A model generated the notes under the pieces. It saw only the letters and a program-made list of their open reading frames with translations, searched no databases and had not been told where the DNA came from. Source: Atkinsonella hypoxylon (taxonomy: Eukaryota; Ascomycota; Sordariomycetes; Hypocreales; Clavicipitaceae). From it: a DNA stretch of 64,000 nucleotides. The stretch spans positions 62,001 through 126,000 of the forward strand of contig JFHB01000067.1 of the NCBI GenBank assembly GCA_000729835.1, read 5' to 3'. Of the stretch, positions 34,067-45,405 are shown piece by piece; the first letter of the stretch is position 1; each line of letters begins with the position of its first letter. Made by a program: the position numbers and the translations under genes.

Positions 34067-35059
34067 TCAGATAAATCGGCGGGTAAAATATGCCCAGAAT
34101 TCCTCCCCAAACCGAGAGTCCCGCGGAATGTCCACCGGAATCGCATGATACACCTCCTGTCCCGGTCCGCACTTGTTCAAGTCGCACTCACTGCCCGCCA
34201 CACCTGCTTTATCCTGGACTCCGTGCCCATCCGTGTGGGCTTCGTGCGAATCACACGTATTTGAAAAGAGCGCGCTACGCCTCGACTCGCCTACACCAGC
34301 ATTCGGCCTCACAGCAGAACCTGGCGTCGCAACCACGTCGGCACTCGACCCAATCCAGCTGGACCTCGTCTTCTCCAACAGTAGAGGAGGCGGCTCTTCC
34401 CACGAAGGCACATTGTGCCGCTTCCTCCCAAGCCGAAGGGAAGCCCAGAAACTAAGTTTCTTCTTCGACGTCACCACCATAGTCTCCGTCTCGATGAATC
34501 TGCTCGTTCTTCGAGAAGACGAAACCTGCTTGCTGGAGGCAGTGACATCTTCCTTTGTCCGCGGCAGGGGCACGGCGAACAATTCCGCTGGCTGATCCTC
34601 GGCGCGTTCGCTGTTGATAATGTGCGGACCAAGGTAGGCCGGCAGTTCATTCTCAGGTTCAACCTCGTACGTCGACCCTGATACGCCGTAGATGTCCTCC
34701 CATATTTCTTTGACAGCGATTGTATTGCTTTCTTGAGGTGGACGAGAGGAGATGCCTTGCTCGAGGGCTGGGAAGGGCGCGAGAATACTGGAATGAGAGG
34801 AACCTGGGACGATGGTCGAGTGTGATGAACTGGGGTAGATGGATGATGAGCACGATATCGTCTTGACGGGTGATGGCGGTCCCAAGCATATCGAGGGACT
34901 GGTCGTCTCAACTGACACTAGTCGAACGGGTGGCTTCGATGTCGTTGTCGACGAGTATGGGATGGCCAGGAGGTTGAGCTCTTCGGGGTCAAGGTGCTCT
35001 GGCGGCGACACGGAATCCTTAGCCGCTTGTCGTTTTCGAATAGCCAGCGACCGAGTCAT
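34067..35059 (-). CDS. unknown protein, Ser/Pro-rich, likely disordered
   Basis: Single-exon frame of 330 residues, not recognised. It begins MTRSLAIRKRQAAKD at 35059 after ACCAAT. Most of the chain is rich in Ser, Thr and Pro and looks disordered. Better-ordered islands are EIWEDIYGVSGSTYEVEPEN (about 118-137), followed by a short LPAYLGPHIIN stretch, a basic patch KKKLSFWASLRLGRKRHNVP (about 201-220), and a C-terminal EFWAYFTRRFI. The basic patch with aromatic residues could bind membranes or serve as a nuclear signal. No signal peptide or transmembrane segment is present. I accept it as a gene for its length and composition. It could be a lineage-restricted protein. Confidence 0.58.
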   Translation of the reverse strand: MTRSLAIRKRQAAKDSVSPPEHLDPEELNLLAIPYSSTTTSKPPVRLVSVETTSPSICLGPPSPVKTISCSSSIYPSSSHSTIVPGSSHSSILAPFPALEQGISSRPPQESNTIAVKEIWEDIYGVSGSTYEVEPENELPAYLGPHIINSERAEDQPAELFAVPLPRTKEDVTASSKQVSSSRRTSRFIETETMVVTSKKKLSFWASLRLGRKRHNVPSWEEPPPLLLEKTRSSWIGSSADVVATPGSAVRPNAGVGESRRSALFSNTCDSHEAHTDGHGVQDKAGVAGSECDLNKCGPGQEVYHAIPVDIPRDSRFGEEFWAYFTRRFI

Positions 35060-36082
35060 ATTGGTAAACTAAGCTTGATATCTCAAAGCCGAGTCTCTTC
35101 CTCTACATGTGATTTTTTTTGTACCAGCTGCTAGGTGATATTGGACGATGAAGTACCCGCAGACGAGTCTGGCCCGCTCTGAAGCCAATGTAAGCATGGG
35201 CTCATGTCATGGCCAAGCTCCGAACTTGCCATCTCAACCCATGAAGCCAGAAGGGGGCCTCGTGCAAGATATATAGACAGACGCAACAACGCATCTAATC
35301 CCCTTGGAAAAAGGCCTCTTCCTGAAACAGGTTAAAGTGACTCCCTCGGACGATGACAGAAAGCCGAGTCAGACGAAATCTAGCTTTCCATCCATGCCGA
35401 TAAAGGGCGAATGACGGCGCAGGTCGAAGGCCGCACGCGTTAAACTTCCAGGTCAGCAAATACCATCCAAGTACGGTTTCTTCACATGCCAAACTAGTCT
35501 TGGGCCCACGTCAAACTCTATCGTCGTCCTTGAAGCATCGCCTTCTTCTTTCTCAAGAGGATAAAGCCGTGTCTCCACTTGGCGAGAAGCACTTGAACCC
35601 CATCATGTGACATTCGCCCATCTCTTCGGCTCGACATGGAGGTTTTTTTTTTTTTTTTTTTTTTTGGTTCAGGCCAAACTCAAATGGCGAGTCATGCTGT
35701 AAATGCTTATTTTGTTCTGGGATGCCTTATTGTGTCATAGACCTACGTGCTGGGTTCTGAATGCACGAGTTCCACTTCATGATAGCAGTATCAACATCCA
35801 CTTTAGAAAAGCACGGATGCAAGGAATGTGAGGTATATTCATTAGTTCAGTTCATCTACGTAACATTACAAAACTGTATAGAGCATTTGCTAGAGCTGTT
35901 GTCAGCCAGGTGCCCTTCTGACAAGCCCACGAGTATTAAAGGAAAAAAGAAAAAAAGAAAAAAAAGAAAAAAAAGGATAGTAGTAGGTCATCTCCAAGCA
36001 TGAACATTTCCGCGTAACAATACTAGGACGTTTGATCGTATCATCGTTGGCAAGTGTACAGTACTCCTCCCGCAGCTTGGTC
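35060..36082. other. intergenic region with homopolymer tracts
   Basis: No supportable gene. A T run of about 25 at 35642-35666 and an A-rich run with G interruptions at about 35939-35976 are the only features; the latter lies just past the 3' end of the But2-domain gene. Confidence 0.55.
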
Positions 36083-37163
36083 TTAACACTTGGTGATGTA
36101 AAGGCCAATAGGGGAAGGGTTGTAGTCCTGGAAGTAATGCAGGTTGGTGGTGCCGCTGTTTTCGAGCTGGAATGCAATGGTCTGACCGCCTGGGCATGGG
36201 AACGTGGCGATGGAGTAGGAGTGGCCGGGTGTAATATTCTTGACGCCGTAGTCCGTCTTCTTGCCGGGCTTGTTCCTCCAGGTGGTGCTGAGGCGAGCAG
36301 GGCTGTCCAGCATGGAGAAATCGATATTGCCGTCGCCGGAGAAGTCGTACGACGAGGTCTGGAGCTGAGATTTCTCGGGGAAGAGGAAGACCAGGGAGCA
36401 GGTCTTGCCGTTGTCGCTGGGGGGGATGTCAAAGTTGAAGATGGAGGAGATGGAAGACGAAACATCGCCATAGAAGGATGATTCGGAGCCCCTGTGCGGG
36501 TGATCTTTGTCGACGGGGATGATGAGATGAGGGAACTCGTAAGGCCCGTTCAAATTGGTCGGGCAGGTTTCGGACGATTCAGGTGGTGTCTCTGGAGTCG
36601 GCGATGACTTGGGCGGCGCCGAGGGAGACGGCGGCGAGTTGCAGTCCGGTCGGCATCCGTCAGCAGTGAGCGTGACCTCGCCGCAGTTGGTCCCTTTGTT
36701 GGGTTCCAAGTAGATGTTCCACTGGTTGCCATCCCCAGTCTCGCATTGGTAAAACGTGGTCTGGCCGTTGAAGGAGACCTGCCCGTCGCAGCCAATCTTG
36801 AAACCAGGCTCAGGCTCTCGTCCCCTGTCGCACTGAAGAACAGTGGTAGGTGCTATATGAGGAAAATCGTAAGTCATCTGTCTGCATTATGCAATGGTAT
36901 TATATGGCCATGTCAGCCCAAGGATATCGAAGCAACTTACGAGTCCACCAGCACCCTTTGCCTTCTTCGTCCCAAGCTCTACCGTCGTCAATGTGGAAGG
37001 TAGTCGGCGCCAGGTCACCGAATCGGACTTGACCTCCATTCAGCTCTCCAAGGCGACCCTGATGCTGTCCAGCGCCGTCCATGTGAAATGCACATCCAAA
37101 GCTCAAAATAGCAGCAGCATTGGCGACAGCTGCACCAGTAGCAATTAAAAGCGACAGCACCAT
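36083..37163 (-). CDS. secreted But2-C-domain glycoprotein
   Basis: Two exons, 37163-36941 and 36852-36083, with an 88-bp intron (donor GTAAGTTGC, acceptor CATATAG). The junction reads ..GCWWTPPTTVLQCDRG, matching the family consensus; nearer AG acceptors break the frame. The product has 330 residues. The start ATG at 37163 opens a signal peptide (MVLSLLIATGAAVANA). Residues about 22-140 resemble the PIR1-like N-terminal region of fungal wall mannoproteins (FGCAFHMDGAG..., FKIGCDGQVSFNGQTTFYQC). A Pro/Ser linker follows (about 160-185), then the But2 C-terminal domain (Pfam 'ubiquitin 3 binding protein But2 C-terminal') from YEFPHLIIPVD to the terminal DYNPSPIGLYITKC. Such proteins are secreted or wall-associated; the domain name comes from a yeast protein, and a ubiquitin role is not implied here. 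Confidence 0.85.
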
Positions 37164-40100
37164 GATTATAGTTTGCTCCAAGGGGAAAGAAAAAAGGGTT
37201 AGAAATCAAGTCTTAAGGTAATGAAGACTGCGAAGCTCTGAGTTAAAAAGATGTGAGTGTTGGAAAGGTTGATGTTGTTGATAATGTAAGAGTGGTTTCG
37301 AATTCTCAAGAACAAGACCATCACAACTCTTTATATTCTGTATCTCCGAACCCCGTCAGCGGCTCGCATCCGTTGCCGAAAGGACAGAAACTTTCCTTTA
37401 GATCCACGCTTGTATGCAGATATCGCCATCACGAGGCTTGGCAATCAATATCGAGGCCGAGGCTAATCTTGGCAGCCATACACGACTTGGCGCGCGTGAG
37501 TCCACCGCGAAAAATACGAGAAAATCCTCGGCTGCGAACCGACAGGGCGACAGCTTAGCCATGCAGGCGAGCATCGTGGGCGAGCATCGTGGGCACCGGA
37601 CATCAATTGATTAAACCGACGATTCCGCAACTATTGGGAGCCGGCTCTCCTGCCGACCCATCCGGACGACAAAGATCCACAATGCATCGCCTACATCCCG
37701 TATCGGGCCCGTATCCCCAGAGGCCAAAGAAGGGGAAAATAATGTTATTGTTGGCTTTTTCGGGGCGAAAAACGATAATAAGGCTGGGCGCTATTTGTCT
37801 ACCCTAGCTCGAGCGAAAGGGTCGATTGGTGCACCCACCAGACAACTTCCCCAGTTCCGGCACAGAAAAGCTCTTTGCCCTAATGCACGGATTGAGACGA
37901 TGCCGCTTGCGAAACTTGCAGATGTTGGGCGCAGCTTTTCTCGTATTGTAGCGTGTTGACAGGCCAGCTGCCTGTTAGTTCTTGTTTATGAGCTCGTTTC
38001 TGTCAAATTTCGTAGACAGAGTAGAGTGAGTGATGGGCGGTCAGAGTCGGTACAAGCGGGTGGTAGGTAGGTGGCCTTGGCGTCGGCTTTGGGTTGCTGT
38101 CTGGTCGGATGGTTCCGGCCGCATCGCATCGTTGAGGCCCGGGGGTTAGTTAGTTATTCGGCAATGTTTCGCGGTTGATGCTAATTAAAGGCCCAGCCCA
38201 GCCTCTTGTTATGGCAGGGTGTGGCAGGATGTGGCAGGATGAACAGACACGAACGCGGCCCCAGATTTGGTCTAAGCATGTAATAATTTCGGCATGCGTT
38301 GCTTAGGATCCTAGTTAGGGGTTATGGCATGCTAGAAATATATAACCACAGGTACGGAATACACCTACCTACACCAGTCACTGTAGGTGCGTGTGGTCGG
38401 GTTATCTACAGACTCAAAGGGCTGGGTGCCTAGGTGTACCTTACATGTGCCTCTCACACTTGCCCGTCCTCAGGTCGCGTCGGCCCCAACACCTGGATGA
38501 GCTGTAGACTCTCTTTGATTGGTTAAAAACGACTCTGTAAATTTATTCAGCGGTTGTGGATATTCCGTATGTGTATCAGAAACAGCAGACCCGAGCATAA
38601 ATAAGTCCAGCGCTACCCTGGACCGCGAGGAGAGAATTGCTGATGCCATTTGTACATCACTCTGGACTGTCTAGCAGTGTTAAGCTGCCGTGTCACATGG
38701 CGTGCAGGCAACATGCGTTCGTGAACACAACAGGCATTTTCAAGGAACTGCCAGAGTCGGATGCAAGATATAGATATATAGTTAGTGGTTTCCCGACTCG
38801 TACAAGGCTGATTCTACACTGAATTTAAATGCTCCACATTTGCACACATGTGGGAGAAAGCCATGCCCGGCCATCCGTGGACCGTGGCTAAACAACTGGT
38901 AAATAAGCGTCAACACAGATTTTGCTGTAACTACTCTTCAACTGGTTCGACACAATCTAGGAACAACACAGCGCGTCGATGGTGCACCCTTCTCGTGATC
39001 AAGTTCGAAGTAGGCATAAGAATTTCCCATGAGACAACGTTTCGAACCGCTACCAAAATCTGATAAATTGATATCTCACTGATGGAAGTTATACGACGTT
39101 TATCGAGCCAAAAGTGTCAGCAATGTGGAAAAGGATCTCGTTGTGCAACGGGGCAAGCAACACATGAGGCTTTGCTCAGAAGAGGTAGTGAAGGAATAGT
39201 CAGAAAATTAGGAGCGTGAGCTTTTTTTTTTTATAAAAAAAAATACCATTTCCTAACGAGTGCTCCCAAGCTCGTAATACTAGATAGACATTTCAGGGCA
39301 CAGAGAGGCAAGACAAGGGACTGGCCGTTTTTCTTATGCTTCTAGTTACCCTTGGATAATTAGGTCTAATGAGCCGAGCTAAAAGAGATCCGCTATTTTG
39401 ACTTTAGGTCTATCGCCATCTTGGCAGAAAACTATTACGTAGAGGTGGGTCCCGCAACTAGCCACTGTCGAATAATGTGCTGTGGTAAAATGAAAAGAAC
39501 AAGGAACTTGCGCCCGTACGGTGTGATTGAGAGCCACACACTGTAGGCATTCCGGAGCGCGCATGGAGAATAATTATGGGCATCCCAGATGCTAGGAATG
39601 TAACTAAAAACAGATACGGCGGGCGCCAAAAAAGAAAAAAAAAGCATAACTGGGAAAAAAAAAAAGCCACGGGAAAAAGCATGCTGGAGCTGGAGCTGGA
39701 GCTGGAGCTGGAGCCTCGGACTAATGTGTTTCTCAGCTAAAGACCTCGACGATTTCTAGGTTCTCGGGGAGAGCCGTCACAGCCGAGCTAGTTATCATCA
39801 ACCCTAGATCTAATGCCTATTGCGAGAACCCTTGCGGTTATTCTCGGGGATTCCTGTGATGGCCGGCTAATTTGTAGGACCACTCATGCTCTCCGACTTC
39901 CTCACGGTCTTTGAGCTGTCGTTGAAACCCCAGACCGAGATGGGCTGAAATGAATCCTTTGACGCGGTGCGCGATATCGGTGACTTTGCCAGCCGTGGCT
40001 TGATGAATGTCACGTACCAATTGTCACTAAGATGTATCGATAGCGCGGGCAGTCAATAAGCAACATTACAGAACGTGTTCGGAGGAGAGCAAGTGCTTGA

Positions 40101-41431
40101 ACACGCAGCAGCAACTAGGCTTGAAGTCGTACCTTGGTAACTACACACAATAGTTAGTATATGCTAATACAGGTACTTCACTTCGTTAGCTTCACACACA
40201 TTAGACAGCGCAGTCCTCGCGTTGCCTTGTGACCTTCGCCACCTACAAGCCAGCCTGTTCTAAGTGTTAGTGCAGCCTCACAAAGAGCAACTATAACAAG
40301 CTATTACTAAGGATGATGTTTGAAGAATCAAAAACACCCACCCGCTTCAAGAGCTTAATTAGTATTCACGAAAAAGGGCGCGTTCGTTCTACATTCCACA
40401 GTATGTAAAGCTCATCAAGTGCCTTTACATATATTCTGTGTGCAAGGATACAACATCCGTTCGCGGTTGCTGCTGCGTCTTTAAAATTCCAGAGAGCAGT
40501 AGGTTGCGGGACCCGTCAACTATAAGATGGTCTGGTGTCCCTCGTGTAGGCGGGGGCGGGCACACACATCAGCCGCTTAGCCCCCCTGCATTCCCTGTTT
40601 GAGCTAAGCCAGGGGCACCAGCAGTGAGTAGGTACCTCACGCGTTTTGCTTCGTATTGTAGTTAGGAAGATAAAGGACTTAGCCGAGGGCTAGGATTACA
40701 TATAGCTTAAGGTACAGGATCTATTAAGTTAAATTACTAATTACCTTCAGCTATATAATATATGCTATGCTGTAAGGGTTGCAAAAGGATTGCGTTATTT
40801 GCTGCTAATATTGTAATGTATATAAATAACCCTTAAGATGTTGACAGTCTTAAATTGCAGCTATAGTATCTTTAAATTCGTGGCATTAACAGAACGACGT
40901 ATCGGGTTACGGGCGTTTCTAAAGTGATCGCTTAAGCTAGCCTGCGGCATCGCAAGGCTTACAAGGCTTTAAAAAATTTAGTGTATTCACCAGCAGTAGG
41001 GCGACTTCTGCAGGGGTGGGGTGGGACGAGGCGGGGCTCGCTTGTCTGCGTAGGGGGTGGTCAGATTAATCCGGTTGTCGCAACTAACTAACGATGGAGC
41101 GATTGGGATTGAATCGATGCCTCAGAGGCTGAAGAACGTGATTAAATTTTTTTGGGAAGATAGACACACAGTATGATAGAGGCTTTAATTTCTAGCTAGC
41201 TCTATAAGTTTCATCAAATTCGGGCTTCGAATGCTGTTGAAGGATAGAGAGAAGAAGGAAGGAAGGTAAAGGCTTCTCAAAAGGCTCCTCGTTAGGAAGA
41301 AGTGTGAATAAATGCACCAATAATTCTAGTTCTATTTGAGGGAAGATTCATATATTTAGACCCATCTAGGACTGCTGGAGCTCAATCTTCTGTTTAGAAA
41401 AGAGAAGAATTTTTCCTTAATTATACAGCTA
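37164..41431. other. gene desert with AT-rich island
   Basis: About 4.3 kb without a supportable gene. From about 40640 to 41430 the sequence becomes very rich in TA steps, with many in-phase stops, as expected for RIP-mutated repeats. Between 39.2 and 39.7 kb lie A/T homopolymers and a GGAGCT microsatellite. No transposase or reverse transcriptase motif can be read. Confidence 0.5.
39683..39714. repeat. hexamer microsatellite (GCTGGA)n
   Basis: Five units of GCTGGA in tandem in non-coding DNA. Confidence 0.9.
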
Positions 41432-41851
41432 TACGGGGAGTCAAGTCGAAAGTCCTTCCGGTTGCACGAACCCCCTGTTAAGGCTGCACAAGACCTAATT
41501 GGCTAACTAAGCTATAAACCGCATAATAAAATATATAGCGGGCTTACCCTTCTTTTCCCGCCTAACCTATTAGATTACAACAGCCTTTATAGCTATCGCT
41601 TAGTAGGCTAGCTGTAAAGGTAAGATACACTAATTACTACTGCTATGCTAAGCTTGGTATTATTCCAAGAACTATAAATTTAATATTTACAAGAACTATT
41701 AAATAAAGGTTCAATTTTTATATATAATTTATATTCGTGCTTTTTATATTTTTAGCCGCGTTATTGTAGTTTGCTTTAGATGTTTTCTGCTGGACTAGAC
41801 CGCTTGAGGCAGACGTCCCCACTGGCAGGACTTTTCACCTGACTTTCCGTA
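41432..41851. mobile_element. small inverted-repeat element (MITE-like), AT-rich
   Basis: About 420 bp bounded by imperfect inverted repeats of roughly 28 bp. The left end starts TACGGGGAGTCAAGTCGAAA and the right end, read in reverse, starts TACGGAAAGTCAGGTGAAAA; both continue with GTCCT.CC. The shared TA at each border fits a TA target duplication as in Tc1/mariner-type MITEs, but TA is short evidence. The interior is very AT-rich and non-coding. A further end of the same kind, TACGGAAAGTCAAGTC in reverse, is at about 42421-42436. Confidence 0.55.
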
Positions 41852-43035
41852 GATGTAAGGTGATTAGGTAGCTATATGAAAAGTGGATTTGAATACATAT
41901 AGCCCATGATGCATAAAAGCATAAGAATAACTTAAAAAGCATAAAGGTGGGTCATCGCCTGCTTATGAACCCTTATCGTCTGGTTATGCGCCTAGTTGAA
42001 AGCCGTTGGTCGCTGTTAATGCTGAAGTATCGATGTTGATAGATGCATGAATTGTGGCCGATCGTATTATGAGCGCTAACATCGCAATGTTGGTGCTGAG
42101 CACGAGCAGGAATCAGCTGGATGTCCTGCAATGTGAGTGCTTGAAGTCTGATTGATTGACGTCAATCAATTGACCGTTCCCATCAATCCCTTCCAGCAGC
42201 AGCTCACGCTAGCGCTCCTGCCCGACGAACGTTCCCTCTCTGGCGTTTCTTTTCTCGAAAGAGAAATGAATTTTCTCCGTGATTTCCCAACCTGGTGATG
42301 TCCCACTCTCAGATGCGTCGCTTCACAGGCATGCAGGGGGGACCTTGCATGTACACCCAGCGCTAGCTGAGGCACCGGGGTACAGAGGCACAGAGCTAGT
42401 TATTTCTGCTGCTAGTTATTGACTTGACTTTCCGTATACGGAGTAGAATTCATCAAGTCGCCACACGGTCTGGTCTCATCTCAAAGGTTGTTATTCTGGG
42501 CAATATCCTAACTAACTAATTAGGTCAGAATCCTGTCGACACCAGGACGAGAGAACTTTACTATATTACCCGTGCCCACCCTCTCAGACCCTCATGACCG
42601 TTTCGTCCCTCTTGTCCTCCAGTCCACACTAATATCACCTCACCTTCGCTCGTCCGAGACACGTGCTTGTCCGTCTTGCATTCACCCATCATCAATTGAT
42701 CTGTCCCGTCTCTCGCTGGGATAATCAATTAGCCTATCGTTACCATCGTCGACTTGGGCTCGTATCACTGTTTTTGCGTGTATTGCCCACTCACATTCTT
42801 AATATCCCCTCTATCCCCTCTATCCCCTCTTAATAGCCCCTAATAACAAGGTTAGTCTTTCTCACCTTTCTTCACCCTGGGCTCACTTTTTTCGAGAGCT
42901 TGTATTTTGCCTACAACACCTCTGCGCCATCGTTTACTTACGAACCTCATCCATGCCCTGCACATCTCCATCCTCTCTTAATCCCCATTCACAGGCCGCT
43001 CGATTTCTTTGCTGACAAGATAGATAAACAGCAAG
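41852..43035. other. intergenic region upstream of the PIR gene
   Basis: No supportable gene. It contains a lone element end at 42421-42436 followed at once by TACGGAGTA, a run of three TCCCCTCTA units at about 42806-42832, and a C/T-rich stretch typical of a fungal promoter and leader before the PIR start. Confidence 0.5.
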
Positions 43036-44068
43036 ATGAAGTGGTCTTCAGCTACTTTGCTCGGCTTCGCAGCCTCTGCCATCGCTGACGGCCCTGTCAC
43101 TACCAACATCAAGCCAGACGGCACGCCTCCTGCTGGTTGCAAGCCTAGTCGCCCTGGCAAGTTCGAGATTGCCCCCCACTCCCTGGGCAACAGCAAGCGT
43201 GATCTGCAGGTAGGCAGTGCTCGTATTCGGGACGAAACGTTTGGAATGTATCAAACTGACATGGAGACATGGTAGAGAAGCGCTTGCGATGGTGAGGGTA
43301 CCCTGATCATGACCCTGGATGACGGCATCTTGAAGGACGCCCACGACCGAAAGGGTTATATCGCCTCCAACTACCAGTTCCAGTTCGATGGTCCTCCTCA
43401 GGCTGGCGCCATCTACACTGCTGGTTGGTCTCTCTGCAACAACGGCTCTCTCGCCCTCGGTGGTTCTACCGTCTTCTATCGCTGCCTCTGGCGACTTCTA
43501 CAACCTGTACGACCGCACCTGGGCTCCGCAGTGCTCTCCCATTGAGCTCTTGGCTACTTTCTGTGACAGTAGTAGTCCCAACGGCGCTCCTAGCCCAGCG
43601 AGCCAGATTTCCGATGGTCAGCCTCAGATTCTCCCACATGCTCCTCTTATTTCTCAGATTGCCGATGGTCAGATCCAGGCTGCTCCGAAGAATGCTCCTC
43701 CTCCACCACCTGTCAACCAGATCTCAGATGGACAGATTCAGGCTCCTGGGAAGGATTCCGCTCCGCCTGCCAGCCAGATCTCGGATGGCCAACCCCAGGC
43801 TCCTGCCAAGACTCCTGCCGCTCCTCCTGTCAGCCAGATCTCGGATGGTCAACCTCAGGCTCCTGCCAATACTCCTGCCGCTCCTCCTGTCAGCCAGATC
43901 TCGGACGGCCAGCCTCAGGCTCCTGCCAGTTCCCCGTCACGTGCTTCGAACAATACATCCCGCATTACCCCTGTTCCCACTCCTGTTCCCACTCCTGTCG
44001 CCGGTGCCGAGAGGGTTGTCCCTGGCGTCGTCGCCGTCGCCGCCGTCTTTTTCGGCCTTCTCCTGTAA
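43036..44068 (+). CDS. PIR-repeat cell-wall protein with an apparent frameshift
   Basis: Exon 1 is 43036-43209 and exon 2 starts at 43276 after a 66-bp intron (GTAGGC...GGTAG). It begins with a signal peptide (MKWSSATLLGFAASAIA) and a Kex2-like KR site before the intron. Exon 2 opens with a conserved Cys block (SACDGEGTL, YIASNYQFQFDGPPQAGAIY). At about 43485-43490 the frame is lost: FYRCL reads into WRLLQ and stops at 43545 (147 residues), while the family continuation SGDFYNLYDRTWAPQCSP is open in another frame to 44068. Two bases of a CT repeat seem missing. The second part has six PIR motifs of the type SQISDGQPQ, a Ser/Pro tail, and a hydrophobic C-terminus fitting GPI anchoring. PIR proteins bind beta-1,3-glucan covalently through these Gln residues. 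An intact gene would encode about 322 residues. Sequencing error and real mutation are both possible. Confidence 0.8.
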
Positions 44069-44589
44069 ATTGGAAAAGCGGAGGGAAAGCCATGTTAAAT
44101 GACGCTGGATATTGTCTTGAGCAGTTTCTATTTGGCTGGATTATTTTTCTTCTAAATTTCGGTGGAGTATGTGTTTTAAGAAAGACTGCCCTTAATGTTC
44201 GTGGTCACATGGGAGCGTTAGCCTCTAGAATGTCGGGATCCTAATGACGCTGACTCAGACATGTAACGTCTGAATTGGTAATATTTACATTTCACATACC
44301 ACCGAGGTAGATAGTATGAACTATAAAGTGCGCATGACTGCCTACCGGGCTACGTGTTCTCGACTTTTGTTATCCCGTTAATTCTAGACGAGCGCTGCGT
44401 TTCTAACGTTGTGATCAAGATTGAAAGATGGCTCCCTCCGGCTTGTTGAACGACCGACGTTGTGCTTATGTAATGCGAGAATTTCTTTAGGAGCTCTGCA
44501 GCTGTTGCGTTGCCAATCCGTGGGAATTTTCTCGTCCTGCCCATTTCTCCTCCCTGAAAAATTGTCACCTACGCAATCGCTTTGTCGAC
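44069..44589. other. intergenic region, no gene seen
   Basis: About 520 bp: 3' flank of the PIR gene and promoter of the zinc-finger gene. No recognisable element. Confidence 0.5.
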
Positions 44590-45405
44590 ATGACGGAATA
44601 TTGGAAAAACTCCCCAAACTACTGGTGCAAACACTGCGCAGTCTACGTCCGCGACACCAAGCTAGAGCGTCAAAACCACGAAGCCACAGCCAAGCACCAA
44701 AACGCCATCAAGCGCTCCCTTCGCGACCTTCACCGCAGCCATGAGCGCGAAGCAAGGGAGAAAGAACGAGCACAAAGGGAAATCGACCGGCTTAATGGCG
44801 TAGTGGCGGGTTCTGCTTCCGACAAGCCTGCACTCACAAAGAGGTCGTCACAAGGCGCGAGTGCGGATTCTGCGCTGAAGCAACAGCGCGAACAGCTGGC
44901 GCAGATGGGCGTGGCGATACCGAGCGAGTTCCTGCCGGAGATGGCTATGCCTGGTGAATGGACCGTGACGAGCTCGCGTGTGATTGAGGAGGGCGGTGCG
45001 AAAGAGAGTGTCGCCACGGGGATGCGCAAGAGAGCTGGGACGGAGGAAGAGAGGGAGGAAGAGGATGCGGTGAGGGGGCTGTTTAAGAAGCCGAGACATT
45101 GGGGACGGGACTCGAGAGACTTGCTGGAGGGGGGGGTTGCTGAGCTGGATGCTTTGTTGGGGGGGAAGGTGAAGTTGAAGCGGGAAGGCGAGGATGGGCC
45201 GGCTGTGAAGGAGGATGGGGATCCTGTTAAGACGGAGCCGGGGATTGCGGAGGTGGCATTGATTGATTTTGACGATGTCAAGGTCGAGGAGGCTGATGTG
45301 CGTACTAACGTTGAGGTTGAGGTTAAGGATGAGGGTGAGGCTGGGGCTGGGGTGACGCCTGTGGTGTTTAAGAAACGGAAGCCGAAAGGCTTGCGGACGA
45401 AGTAA
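44590..45405 (+). CDS. U1-type zinc-finger protein, WBP4/FBP21-like splicing factor
   Basis: Single-exon protein of 271 residues. The start at 44590 follows TCGACATG. The N-terminus is a matrin/U1-like zinc finger with Cys13, Cys16, His30 and His36 (WCKHCAVYVRD, NHEATAKH), then a charged helix (about 40-70). The middle is disordered and Lys/Glu-rich, with a repeated acidic/basic pattern near residues 185-240. The C-terminus FKKRKPKGLRTK matches the closing basic motif of WBP4-like spliceosomal proteins. Animal WBP4 also has two WW domains; none is visible here, as usual in fungal relatives. A role in spliceosome activation is inferred from family. A poly-T run of about 22 lies 20 bp after the stop. 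Confidence 0.8.
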   Translation: MTEYWKNSPNYWCKHCAVYVRDTKLERQNHEATAKHQNAIKRSLRDLHRSHEREAREKERAQREIDRLNGVVAGSASDKPALTKRSSQGASADSALKQQREQLAQMGVAIPSEFLPEMAMPGEWTVTSSRVIEEGGAKESVATGMRKRAGTEEEREEEDAVRGLFKKPRHWGRDSRDLLEGGVAELDALLGGKVKLKREGEDGPAVKEDGDPVKTEPGIAEVALIDFDDVKVEEADVRTNVEVEVKDEGEAGAGVTPVVFKKRKPKGLRTK

